Shown: piece after piece, positions 17,303 through 26,205 of the stretch
How positions within the stretch are numbered: the first letter of the stretch is position 1
Layout: each line of letters starts with the position of its first letter
Source: Streptomyces sp. NBC_00237
GTDB lineage: Bacteria; Actinomycetota; Actinomycetes; Streptomycetales; Streptomycetaceae
NCBI RefSeq assembly: GCF_026342435.1
Contig: NZ_JAPEMT010000001.1
Coordinates: forward strand, 1,234,501 to 1,298,500
Direction of reading: 5' to 3'
DNA length: 64,000 bases
Translations under genes and position numbers: made by a program
The notes under the pieces: model-generated
Told to the model about the DNA's origin: nothing
Database searches by the model: none
The model's input: only the letters and a program-made list of their open reading frames with translations

Positions 17303-18159
17303 GCGCGGTTGATGCGGTGGGGCGTCGTTTCCGGGTGCGGCGGCCGTGGCGGCTCGCGGCGGAGGCGTCGGCGCTGCTGATCGCCGTCGTGGTGGCGTTC
17401 CCGCTGTACTGGATGGTGCTGTCGGCCTTCAAGCCGGCGGGGGAGGTGCAGTCGACGGAGGCGAAGCCCTGGACGCTGTCGCCGTCGCTGGACTCCTTCC
17501 GGCGGGTCTTCGCGCAGGAGGACTTCGGGCGGTACTTCCTCAACAGCCTGCTGGTGGCGGGCTCCGTGGTGGTGCTCTCGGCGCTGATCGCGTTCCTGGC
17601 GGCGACGGCGGTGACCCGGTTCCGCTTCCGGTTCCGCACCACTCTGCTGATCATGTTCCTGGTGGCGCAGATGGTGCCGGTCGAAGCGCTGACCATCCCC
17701 CTCTTCTTCCTGATGCGGGACTTCGGGCAGCTCAACACCCTCGGCTCGCTGATCCTGCCGCACCTCGCCTTCTCGCTGCCCTTCGCGGTGTGGATGCTGC
17801 GCGGCTTCGTGAAGGCGGTCCCGGAGGCGCTGGAGGAGGCCGCGTACCTCGACGGGGCTTCGCGCTCCCGCTTCCTGTGGCAGATCCTCTTCCCGCTGGT
17901 CTTCCCGGGGCTCGTCGCGACGAGCGTCTTCTCCTTCATCTCGACCTGGAACGACTTCCTCTTCGCGAAGACCTTCCTGATCAGCGACGTGTCGCAGTCG
18001 ACGCTGCCGATGGCGCTGCTGGTCTTCTTCAAGCCCGACGAGAACGACTGGGGAGGGATCATGGCAGCGTCGACCGTGATGACCCTTCCCGTGCTCGTGT
18101 TCTTCGTACTCGTGCAACGACGCCTGGTCTCGGGACTGGGCGGAGCGGTCAAGGACTGA
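17299..18159 (+). CDS. ABC sugar transporter permease 2 (MalG type)
   Basis: 286 residues, six spans, starting at GTG 17299 with a 4-nt overlap (GTGA) with permease 1. The EAA motif is EALEEAAYLDGASRSRFLW. Early residues AFPLYWMVLSAFKPAGEVQ are typical of CUT1 MalG partners. It pairs with permease 1 to form the channel. The GH20 gene follows after 23 nt. Confidence 0.92.
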   Translation: MSAVDAVGRRFRVRRPWRLAAEASALLIAVVVAFPLYWMVLSAFKPAGEVQSTEAKPWTLSPSLDSFRRVFAQEDFGRYFLNSLLVAGSVVVLSALIAFLAATAVTRFRFRFRTTLLIMFLVAQMVPVEALTIPLFFLMRDFGQLNTLGSLILPHLAFSLPFAVWMLRGFVKAVPEALEEAAYLDGASRSRFLWQILFPLVFPGLVATSVFSFISTWNDFLFAKTFLISDVSQSTLPMALLVFFKPDENDWGGIMAASTVMTLPVLVFFVLVQRRLVSGLGGAVKD

Positions 18160-18182
18160 ACCTTTTGTCCCGTACGGGACTG

Positions 18183-19817
18183 ATGGGAGTGATGGACGTG
18201 GCAGACCTGATACCGGCCCCGGCGGCGGTGCGCCAGCACCAGGAAGGTTCGGTACGGCTGGACGCGACGGCCACCGTGCACGCCGCACCCGGCACCGAGC
18301 CCACCGCCCGCTGGCTGCGCGGGGTGCTGGGCGCGGCGTTCGGCCTGCCGCTGGACCCGGCGGCGCGGGCCGAGGAGGCGACCGTACGGCTGCGGCTGGA
18401 CGAGTCGTTGGAGACGGAGGCGTACCGGCTGGACATCGGGCCCGACGCCGCCGTGCAGCTCACCGGCGGCAGTCCGGCCGGTGTGTTCTGGGGCGCCCAG
18501 ACGCTCCGGCAGCTCCTGGGGCCCCGGGCGTTCCGCAGCGCCCCGCTGGGGGAGGCGGCGGCGGTGCTTCCGTACCAGCGCGTCGAGGACGCGCCGCGCT
18601 TCGGCTGGCGCGGCATGATGCTGGACGTGGCCCGGCACTTCATGCCGAAGAGCGACGTCCTGCGCTACCTCGACCTGCTCGCCGCGCACAAGCTGAACGT
18701 CTTCCACTTCCACCTCACCGACGACCAGGGCTGGCGCGTCGAGATCAAGCGCCACCCCCGGCTCACCGAGGTCGGCTCGTGGCGTCCGCGCACCAAGTGG
18801 GGCCACCGGGCGTCTGAGTTGTGGAACGACACCCCGCACGGCGGCTTCTACACCCAGGACGACATCCGCGAGATCGTCGCGTACGCCCACGCCCGGCACA
18901 TCACCGTCGTCCCCGAGATCGACATCCCGGGCCACTCCCAGGCGGCCATCGCCGCCTACCCGGAACTCGGCAACACCGACGTCGTCGACACCGCCTCCCT
19001 GGACGTCTGGGACACCTGGGGCGTCAACCCCAACATCCTCGCCCCGACCGATCACGTCCTGCGCTTCTACGAGGAGGTCTTCGAGGAGGTCCTCGCCCTC
19101 TTCCCGTCGCAGTTCGTGCACATCGGCGGCGACGAGGCGCCCAAGGACCAGTGGAAGCAGTCCCCGGCCGCCCAGGCCCGGATCAAGGAACTCGGTCTGG
19201 CCGACGAGGACGAGCTCCAGTCCTGGTTCGTCCGGCACTTCGACACCTGGCTCTCCGAGCGCGGCCGGCGCCTGATCGGCTGGGACGAGATCCTGGAGGG
19301 CGGCCTCGCCCCGGGCGCCGCGGTGTCCTCCTGGCGGGGGTACGCGGGCGGCATCGCCGCCGCCAAGTCGGGCCACGACGTGGTGATGTGCCCCGAGCAG
19401 CAGGTGTACCTGGACCACCGTCAGCACGGCGGCCCCGACGAGCCGGTGCCCATCGGCTACGTCCGCACCCTGGAGGACGTCTACCGCTTCGAGCCCGTGC
19501 CGTCGGAGCTCTCGGCGGAGGAGGCCCGGCATGTCCTGGGCACCCAGGCCAACGTGTGGACCGAGGTGATGGAGAACCGCGACCGCGTCGACTACCAGGT
19601 CTTCCCCCGCCTCGCCGCCTTCGCCGAGGTCGCCTGGTCGCCCCTCCCCGCCCCCGCCGAACGGGACTTCGCCGCCTTCACGTCCCGGATGGCCACGCAC
19701 TACGCCCGGCTCGACGCCCTCGGCGTCGACTACCGTCCGCCCGCCGGGCCCAGGCCCCAGCAGCGGCGACCGGGAGTGATCGGACGCCCGATCGAGGGGT
19801 CGCCCCCAAACGTGTGA
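18183..19817 (+). CDS. Beta-N-acetylhexosaminidase, glycoside hydrolase family 20
   Basis: 544 residues from ATG 18183. A GTG at 18198 has a better spaced GGGAG and may be the true start. The N-terminal GH20b domain (to about 140) is followed by the TIM barrel. RGMMLDVARHFMPKSDVLRY, FHFHLTDDQGWRVEIKRHP and the catalytic Asp-Glu pair in HIGGDEAPKDQW (about D317-E318) are all intact, and WTEVMENRDRVDYQVFPR closes the barrel. There is no signal peptide, so it probably acts in the cytoplasm on chito-oligomers imported by the upstream ABC system, releasing terminal GlcNAc. Confidence 0.92.
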   Translation: MGVMDVADLIPAPAAVRQHQEGSVRLDATATVHAAPGTEPTARWLRGVLGAAFGLPLDPAARAEEATVRLRLDESLETEAYRLDIGPDAAVQLTGGSPAGVFWGAQTLRQLLGPRAFRSAPLGEAAAVLPYQRVEDAPRFGWRGMMLDVARHFMPKSDVLRYLDLLAAHKLNVFHFHLTDDQGWRVEIKRHPRLTEVGSWRPRTKWGHRASELWNDTPHGGFYTQDDIREIVAYAHARHITVVPEIDIPGHSQAAIAAYPELGNTDVVDTASLDVWDTWGVNPNILAPTDHVLRFYEEVFEEVLALFPSQFVHIGGDEAPKDQWKQSPAAQARIKELGLADEDELQSWFVRHFDTWLSERGRRLIGWDEILEGGLAPGAAVSSWRGYAGGIAAAKSGHDVVMCPEQQVYLDHRQHGGPDEPVPIGYVRTLEDVYRFEPVPSELSAEEARHVLGTQANVWTEVMENRDRVDYQVFPRLAAFAEVAWSPLPAPAERDFAAFTSRMATHYARLDALGVDYRPPAGPRPQQRRPGVIGRPIEGSPPNV

Positions 19818-20224
19818 GCCGAGCGGGGAGATGCGCGCGCCACGCGCCCGGCCCTGGGACCGTTCCCCTGGAACTGTCCCGGGGCCGCTTCGTCGTCCAG
19901 CAGTCCTCGGTCCTGTTCGTCTTCGGTTCAGTCGTCTTCGTTTCAGTCAACTTCGGTCCAGCCGCATCAACAGGACTCAAACCGGGCCAAAGTTGAACAA
20001 TGCGCCTGGATGCCCCTCATCCTCGGAAGTATCCGGATGAGGTCGGTCCGGTTCCTTCGGGGAGGACGGGCCACGGCGGACGCGTGCCCCGGCCCAGGCC
20101 GGGAAGTCCCATGGCGGACCCTCGCGTCGGGCTGATTCGAAGATGTGCCAGAGTTGCCACGTCCGGGCCGGGAGCACGTACCGTACGGCGCAACAAGGCG
20201 GGACACCGGGAAGGGGCAGCTGGG
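19818..20224. other. Intergenic region before the molybdenum hydroxylase genes
   Basis: Contains three 15-nt direct repeats based on CTTCGGTTCAGTCGT at about 19920-19965 and a perfect 8-bp dyad CCTCATCC/GGATGAGG at 20015-20022 and 20035-20042, a possible terminator for the hexosaminidase operon. No gene was seen. Confidence 0.55.
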
Positions 20225-21118
20225 TTGACCACGCACGCACCGCAGGCGGCGCAGTCGGTGACGCTGCCCGCCTCGCTCGACGAGGCCGTGGCGGCTCTCA
20301 CCGCCATGCCTGCCGCCGTGCCCGTCGCGGGCGGCACCGACCTGATGGCCGCCGTGAACTCCGGGCACCTGCGCCCCTCAGGACTCGTCGGCCTCGGCCG
20401 GATCAGCGAGATCCGGGGCTGGCAGTACCAGGACGGGCACGCCCTCCTCGGCGCGGGACTCACCCACGCCCGCATGGGCCGCCCCGACTTCGCCGCGCTC
20501 ATCCCCGCCCTGGCCGCCGCCGCCCGCGCGGCGGGCCCGCCGCAGATCCGCAACGCCGGAACCCTCGGCGGCAACATCGTCACCGCCGCCCCGACCGGCG
20601 ACTCCCTGCCGGTCCTGGCCGCTCTAGAAGCGACCCTGGTCGTCGCGGGCCCCGGCGGCCAGCGCGACATCCCCGTCTCCCACCTGCTGGCCGGGCGGGA
20701 GATGCTGGAGCCCGGCGAGCTCATCGCCTTCGTCCGCGCGCCCCTGCTGCATGCCCCGCAGGTCTTCTTCAAGGCCACCGGCCGCACCGGCCCCGGCCGC
20801 GCCACGGCCTCGGTCGCCCTCGTCCTGGACCCGGCCCGGCGCGGCGTGCGCTGCGCGGTGGGCGCCATCGCGCAGATGCCGCTGCGTCCGCTGGAGGCCG
20901 AGGCGTGGATCGCCTCGCTGATCGACTGGGACGGCGAGCGCCGTCTCGCCCCGGAGGCATGCGAGGCGTTCGGCGAGTACGTCGCCGCCGCCTGCATCCC
21001 GGACCCGCCCCAGCCCGCCGACGGGGGAGAGGCCGCACCACTGGCCCCCGCCGTACTGCACTTGCGGCGCACGGTCGCCGCGCTGGCCCGACGAGCACTG
21101 GGGAGGGCGCTGTCGTGA
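20225..21118 (+). CDS. Molybdenum hydroxylase (xanthine-dehydrogenase family) FAD-binding subunit
   Basis: 297 residues. It shows the FAD_binding_5 signatures AAVPVAGGTDLMAAVNSGH and GPPQIRNAGTLGGNIVTAAP, with a C-terminal CO-dehydrogenase flavoprotein domain. The start is TTG at 20225 with GAAGGGG upstream; further upstream sequence in frame is not protein-like. It passes electrons from the Fe-S subunit to NAD or another acceptor. The 3' end overlaps the Fe-S subunit start by 4 nt (GTGA), so the three subunits are translationally coupled. The order FAD, Fe-S, Mo is normal for this family. Confidence 0.9.
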   Translation: MTTHAPQAAQSVTLPASLDEAVAALTAMPAAVPVAGGTDLMAAVNSGHLRPSGLVGLGRISEIRGWQYQDGHALLGAGLTHARMGRPDFAALIPALAAAARAAGPPQIRNAGTLGGNIVTAAPTGDSLPVLAALEATLVVAGPGGQRDIPVSHLLAGREMLEPGELIAFVRAPLLHAPQVFFKATGRTGPGRATASVALVLDPARRGVRCAVGAIAQMPLRPLEAEAWIASLIDWDGERRLAPEACEAFGEYVAAACIPDPPQPADGGEAAPLAPAVLHLRRTVAALARRALGRALS

Positions 21119-23451
21119 CGGACAACACCGACCGCACCGACCACACGGAACAGACCGAACAGGCCGAACAGGCCGGAACCACGGGGAACACCGGCAACAC
21201 GGCCGCCCCGGGTACGCCCGGCGGCGCGAACACCGGGCACACCGGTCACACCGGCCCCGGCCATCAGCCTCCGCACGTACCGGCTCCCCCCGGTCTCGCC
21301 TCCCACGGCTGGCAGCCGACGCCGCAGAGCGGCGAGTACGACGCCGACGCCACGGCGTTCGTCCAGCTGCCCGAGGGCTTCGACTTCAGCGGCGGTACCG
21401 GCTCTCCGCTCGCCGCGCCCGGCCACGACTACGTGCCCCCGCACATCACGGCCCCGCTGGAGACCGGCACCTGGAACGTCCACCTCCACCAGGAACCGCA
21501 GCCCTACCAGCCGCACCCCCACGACGCCCAGCACCAGTCGTCGCAGCCCTACCAGGCCCCACCGCTCGCACCTCCCTTCCCGCCGCTCCCGCCGCACGAC
21601 CCGCAGGGCCGGGGCGACGGGGTACACGGCTCCCAGGAGCACGGCACCCAGGTACACGGCCGCCACGGGCACGGCGTTCAGCCCCAACGGCCGTCGGCCG
21701 CCACGGGCTGGCCGGACGCGGGCCACGACGCCGGTGCCACCAGCCAGTGGAACTTCACCGAGGCCCTCGACGCCACCTCACCCGCCGCTCCTGCTTCCGC
21801 CCCCGGGAACGGTGCCGATTCCTCCCTCGGTGCCGGTACGTCCACGGGGCAGTGGGCGATGCCGTTCGCGGACGAGGAGTCCCGGGACGACTCGGGCGAG
21901 TACCCGGCGTTCGGTGCCGCAGCGTCGGCCCCCGACGCGAAGGGCGCACCGGACGCGTCCGGTGACCAGGGCGGGTCTGGCGAGCAGGGTGGGTCCGGTG
22001 ACCACGGTGGGTCCGGTGACCACGGTGGGTCTGGTGACCACGGTGGGCCTGATGAGCACGGTGAGTCCGCCGGGGCGACTGGTCCGTCGGGCGAGGGAAC
22101 CCCCGGGGCCCCGGCCGGTACGGGCCACTCCTCGACCGGCCCGGTGATCTCGGCCACGCCCTGGCAGACATCGAGCGCTCCCTCGACCCTTCCCGGCGGC
22201 GCACCCGCGCCCTGGGCCATCCCGGCCGCGCAGCCCGTCGGCACGGCCGAGTCGGACTCCGCGACCGGAACCCCTGCCGCCGGTACGCACCTCCCGGCTC
22301 CCGGCTCCGGATCGCTCCCGGATGCTTCCCCGGCCTTCGCCACGGAGGACGTCCCCGCCGCCTCCGGCGCAGCGACCGACGGCTCCGAGCGGATCGCCGC
22401 CCCCGACGCTCCCGCGTCAGAGGCACCCGCGTCCGGGGCTTCCGCTCCCGAGGCCAGCGCGGAGGCTCCGGCCGCCGAGGCCGCGGAAACCTCCGGGGTG
22501 CCCGAACCCCAGCCCACCGAGGACTCCGAAACCGCTGCCGCCGACGTCGCCGACTCCACCGACGGCGACTCCGACGACGGTGACCCTGACGACGGCGAAC
22601 TCGGAACCGACGGCGCCTCCGGTCGAACCGCTGCCGATCCCGGTGCGGAGTCCGGCACAGACGCGGAACCCGGTACCGAGACGGCCGCCGCCCCGGACAC
22701 ACTCACCGGCGAAGCGACAGCAGCAGGCGCCGGGGCCGTCGGACACGGCACCGAGCACGGCCCCGGCTTCGGTTTCGCCCCCGCTCCGGAGTCGGGCTTC
22801 GAGCCGTCCTACGCCGCCCCGCACGAGCCCGCCCCCTTCCACGACGCACCCAGCGAGCACCCCAGCGCCTCCTACGTGCTGCGGGTCAACGGTGCCGACC
22901 GGCCCGTCACCGACGCCTGGATCGGCGAGTCGCTCCTCTACGTGCTGCGCGAACGCCTCGGCCTGGCCGGTGCCAAGGACGGCTGCTCCCAGGGCGAGTG
23001 CGGGGCCTGCGCGGTCCAGGTCGACGGACGCCTCGTCGCCTCCTGCCTGGTGCCCGCCGCCACCACCGCGGGCTCCGAGGTCCGCACCGTCGAGGGCCTG
23101 GCCACCGACGGCGAACCCTCCGACGTCCAGCGGGCGCTCGCCAACTGCGGGGCCGTCCAGTGCGGCTTCTGCATCCCCGGCATGGCGATGACCGTCCACG
23201 ACCTCCTCGAAGGCAACCACGCGCCGACCGAGCTGGAGACCCGGCAGGCCCTGTGCGGCAACCTGTGCCGTTGCTCCGGCTACCGCGGTGTCCTGGAAGC
23301 CGTACGGGACGTCGTCGCCGAGCGCGAGGCCAGCGCGGAGGCCGCCACCGGCCACACCCCGGACGAGGCGCGCATCCCGCACCAGGCACCCCCTGGCGCG
23401 GGCAGCGCCCAGCACACCCTTCACCACCCGCACGACGGAGGCATGGCGTGA
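21115..23451 (+). CDS. 2Fe-2S subunit of molybdenum hydroxylase with a giant disordered N-terminal extension
   Basis: 778 residues, where the usual small subunit has 160-200. The true enzyme domain is residues about 596-760. The first [2Fe-2S] cluster ligands are C624, C629 and C632 (CSQGECGAC), with a fourth Cys in ASCLVPA. The second cluster uses CGFC (683, 686) and CGNLCRC (714-720). Residues 1-590 are low complexity, rich in A, P, G, H, T, D and E. They include tandem GGSGDH repeats (nt about 21960-22070), aromatic islands such as GEYDADATAFVQLP and GQWAMPFADEE, and a strongly acidic stretch (DGDSDDGDPDDGE). The frame is continuous through both neighbours' overlaps, so the extension appears real. 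Its function is unknown. Confidence 0.88.
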   Translation: MTDNTDRTDHTEQTEQAEQAGTTGNTGNTAAPGTPGGANTGHTGHTGPGHQPPHVPAPPGLASHGWQPTPQSGEYDADATAFVQLPEGFDFSGGTGSPLAAPGHDYVPPHITAPLETGTWNVHLHQEPQPYQPHPHDAQHQSSQPYQAPPLAPPFPPLPPHDPQGRGDGVHGSQEHGTQVHGRHGHGVQPQRPSAATGWPDAGHDAGATSQWNFTEALDATSPAAPASAPGNGADSSLGAGTSTGQWAMPFADEESRDDSGEYPAFGAAASAPDAKGAPDASGDQGGSGEQGGSGDHGGSGDHGGSGDHGGPDEHGESAGATGPSGEGTPGAPAGTGHSSTGPVISATPWQTSSAPSTLPGGAPAPWAIPAAQPVGTAESDSATGTPAAGTHLPAPGSGSLPDASPAFATEDVPAASGAATDGSERIAAPDAPASEAPASGASAPEASAEAPAAEAAETSGVPEPQPTEDSETAAADVADSTDGDSDDGDPDDGELGTDGASGRTAADPGAESGTDAEPGTETAAAPDTLTGEATAAGAGAVGHGTEHGPGFGFAPAPESGFEPSYAAPHEPAPFHDAPSEHPSASYVLRVNGADRPVTDAWIGESLLYVLRERLGLAGAKDGCSQGECGACAVQVDGRLVASCLVPAATTAGSEVRTVEGLATDGEPSDVQRALANCGAVQCGFCIPGMAMTVHDLLEGNHAPTELETRQALCGNLCRCSGYRGVLEAVRDVVAEREASAEAATGHTPDEARIPHQAPPGAGSAQHTLHHPHDGGMA

Positions 23452-25751
23452 GCAACGACGCAGCCACCGCGACCGCAGCGGTCGGCGGCACGCAGCAGGA
23501 ACCGCCCGCCCACGGCCTCGGCGCCTCGCTCCCCCCGGCTGACGCGCGCGCCAAGACCGAGGGCACCTTCCCGTACGCGGCCGACCTGTGGGCCGAGGGC
23601 CTGCTGTGGGCTGCGATCCTGCGCTCCCCGCACGCGCACGCCCGCATCCTCTCCGTCGACACGTCGGCCGCGGCAGCCATGCCCGGCGTCCGTGCCGTCG
23701 TCACCCACACCGACGTGCCCGGTGACCCCCACTACGGCCGCAAGATCGTCGACCGCCCGGTCTTCGCGTACGACCTGGTGCGCCACCACGGCGAGCCGAT
23801 CGCCGCCGTGGCAGCCGACCACCCCGACACCGCCAGGCTGGCCGCCGCCGCCATCGCCGTCGAGTACGAGGTCCTCGAACCGGTCACCGATCCCGAGCAG
23901 GCATTCGCCGCCGAACCCCTGCATCCCGACGGCAACCTGATCCGGCACATCCCGCTCAGCTTCGGGGATCCCGAAGCCACCGGCGAGGTCGTCGTCGAGG
24001 GTCTGTACCGGATCGGCCGCCAGGACCCCGCACCGATCGGTGCCGAGGCCGGGCTCGCCGTGCCCCGTCCCGACGGCGGCGTCGAGATCTACACCGCCTC
24101 CACCGACCCGCACACCGACCGTGACCTGGCCGCCGCCAGCTTCGGCCTGGACCGCGAACGCGTGAAGATCGTCGTCACCGGTGTGCCCGGCGCCACCGGC
24201 GACCGCGAGGACGCGGGCTTCCAGCTCCCGCTCGGCCTGCTGGCCCTGCGCACCGGATGCCCGGTCAAGCTGGCGGCGACCCGCGAGGAGTCCTTCCTCG
24301 GTCACGCCCACCGCCACCCGACCCTGCTGCGTTACCGCCACCACGCGGACGCCGACGGCCGTCTGGTCAAGGTCGAGGCACAGATCCTGCTCGACGCGGG
24401 CGCGTACGCCGACGACTCGTCCGAGTCCCTCGCCGCCGCCGTGTCCTTCGCGTGCGGCCCCTATGTCGTGCCGCACGCCTTCATCGAGGGCTGGGCCGTC
24501 CGCACCAACAACCCTCCGTCCGGCCACGTCCGCGGCGAGGGCGCCCTCCAGGTGTGCGCCGCGTACGAGGGCCAGATGGACAAGCTCGCGGCCAAGCTGG
24601 GCCTCGAACCCGCCGAGCTGCGCATGCGCAACGTCCTGGCCACCGGCGACCTGTTGCCGACCGGTCAGACCGTCACCTGCCCCGCCCCCGTCGCGGAACT
24701 CCTGCGCGCCGTAAGGGACTTCCCGCTGCCCACCCTGCCCAAGGACTCCCCGGAAGAGGGCTGGCTCCTGCCCGGCGGCCCGGAGGGAGCGGGCGAGCCG
24801 AGCGCCGTGCGCCGTGGCGTCGGCTATGCGCTGGGCATGGTGCACATGCTCGGTGCCGAGGGGGCCGACGAGGTCTCCACCGCCACGGTGAAGGTCCACG
24901 ACGGCATCGCCACCGTGATCTGCGCGGCCGTCGAGACCGGTCAGGGATTCTCGACGCTGGCCCGCCAGATCGTCCAGGAGACCCTGGGCATCGACGAGGT
25001 GCACGTCGCCTCCGTCGACACCGACCAGCCCCCGGCGGGACCGGCCACCCACGGCCGCCACACCTGGGTCTCGGGCGGTGCGGTCGAGCGGGCCGCCAAG
25101 ATGGTCCGCACCCAGCTCCTCCAGCCGCTGGCGCACAAGTTCGGCATGTCCACCGAACTGCTCTCCATCGCCGACGGCAAGATCACCTCCTACGACGGCG
25201 TTCTGAGCACCACCGTCACCGAGGCCCTGGACGGCAAGGAACTGTGGGCCACCGCCCAGTGCCGCCCCCACCCCACCGAGCCCCTGGACGAGACCGGGCA
25301 GGGCGACGCCTTCGTCGGACTCGCCTTCTGCGCCGTGCGCGCCGTCGTGGACGTCGACATCGAGCTCGGTTCCATCCGGGTCGTGGAGATGGCGGTCGCC
25401 CAGGACGTCGGCCGGGTCCTGAACCCCGCGCAGCTCGCCGCCCGTATCGAGGCCGGAGTCACGCAGGGCGTCGGGGCGGCCCTCACGGAGAACCTCCGCA
25501 CCCCGCAAGGGCTGGTCCGCCACCCCAACCTGACGCACTACGCACTGCCGACGGCCCTGGACGCCCCGGACATCCGGATCGTCAAGCTGGTCGAGGAGCG
25601 TGACGTCGTCGCCCCGTTCGGAGCCAAGGCCGCCAGTGCGGTGCCGGTCGTCACCTCGCCCGCCGCGGTCGCCTCGGCGGTGCGGGCCGCCACCGGACGC
25701 CCGGTCAACCGTCTGCCGATCAGGCCGCAGGCGGCGGTGAGCAACCCCTGA
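23448..25751 (+). CDS. Molybdopterin-binding catalytic subunit, divergent xanthine-dehydrogenase family
   Basis: 767 residues, starting at GTG 23448 with a 4-nt overlap. The first domain is typical (ADARAKTEGTFPYAADL, AILRSPHAHARILSVDTS). Several cofactor-site motifs differ from the family rule. The GGGFGGKE-type loop reads GVPGATGDREDAG, FRGFGxPQ reads VRGEGALQ, and the QEHFYLEP-type segment reads QDPAPIGAEAGLAV. GQGFSTLARQIVQETLGI and a Glu-containing VEERDVVAPFGAKAAS near the C-terminus are recognisable. It is probably a purine or heteroaromatic hydroxylase relative, but substrate and even activity are uncertain. Confidence 0.82.
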   Translation: MSNDAATATAAVGGTQQEPPAHGLGASLPPADARAKTEGTFPYAADLWAEGLLWAAILRSPHAHARILSVDTSAAAAMPGVRAVVTHTDVPGDPHYGRKIVDRPVFAYDLVRHHGEPIAAVAADHPDTARLAAAAIAVEYEVLEPVTDPEQAFAAEPLHPDGNLIRHIPLSFGDPEATGEVVVEGLYRIGRQDPAPIGAEAGLAVPRPDGGVEIYTASTDPHTDRDLAAASFGLDRERVKIVVTGVPGATGDREDAGFQLPLGLLALRTGCPVKLAATREESFLGHAHRHPTLLRYRHHADADGRLVKVEAQILLDAGAYADDSSESLAAAVSFACGPYVVPHAFIEGWAVRTNNPPSGHVRGEGALQVCAAYEGQMDKLAAKLGLEPAELRMRNVLATGDLLPTGQTVTCPAPVAELLRAVRDFPLPTLPKDSPEEGWLLPGGPEGAGEPSAVRRGVGYALGMVHMLGAEGADEVSTATVKVHDGIATVICAAVETGQGFSTLARQIVQETLGIDEVHVASVDTDQPPAGPATHGRHTWVSGGAVERAAKMVRTQLLQPLAHKFGMSTELLSIADGKITSYDGVLSTTVTEALDGKELWATAQCRPHPTEPLDETGQGDAFVGLAFCAVRAVVDVDIELGSIRVVEMAVAQDVGRVLNPAQLAARIEAGVTQGVGAALTENLRTPQGLVRHPNLTHYALPTALDAPDIRIVKLVEERDVVAPFGAKAASAVPVVTSPAAVASAVRAATGRPVNRLPIRPQAAVSNP

Positions 25752-26205
25752 CCCTCGGCCCCCTGCGCCACCCCCTGCCGCACGGTGAGCGTGCCGGTTC
25801 CGGTCCTCCCGGTTCCGGCCCGTCCCGAGCAGGCGCACCCGTGGCGGCGTAACTCCGGAAGGCACGGTCGACGAGATCCTCGCGCGCCTGGACGAGGCGC
25901 GACTGGGCTGAGCGAGGCAGAGGCGGGCTGAGTGAGGCGTGGGCGGGCCGAGCGAGGCGAGGCGGCCGGGCGCTCGTTGACTTCCCTGTACTCCCTATGC
26001 AGTTCGCAAGGAACCGGTCGCCGCAGCGACTTCGCACGGAATGAGTGCGTGGAAGAGAGTGTGGCACCCGGGTCTGACAACGGCCCTTTCCCCGCCGCTC
26101 GTCGGGCCTCACCGGTGTGCCCCCTTGCTGCGGCCCAGTGGGCTACGCCACCATGCGGGGCGCGACACGACGTGCTGGTGGGACCAGAGAGGCGTGAGGG
26201 ACTTC
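25752..26205. other. Intergenic region with a possible gene relic and repeats
   Basis: 454 nt. Positions 25861-25911 encode GTVDEILARLDEARLG and a stop on the + strand, which looks like the end of a lost gene. Positions 25902-25970 hold about four degenerate units of GGGCTGAGCGAGGC. No intact gene was seen. Confidence 0.4.
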
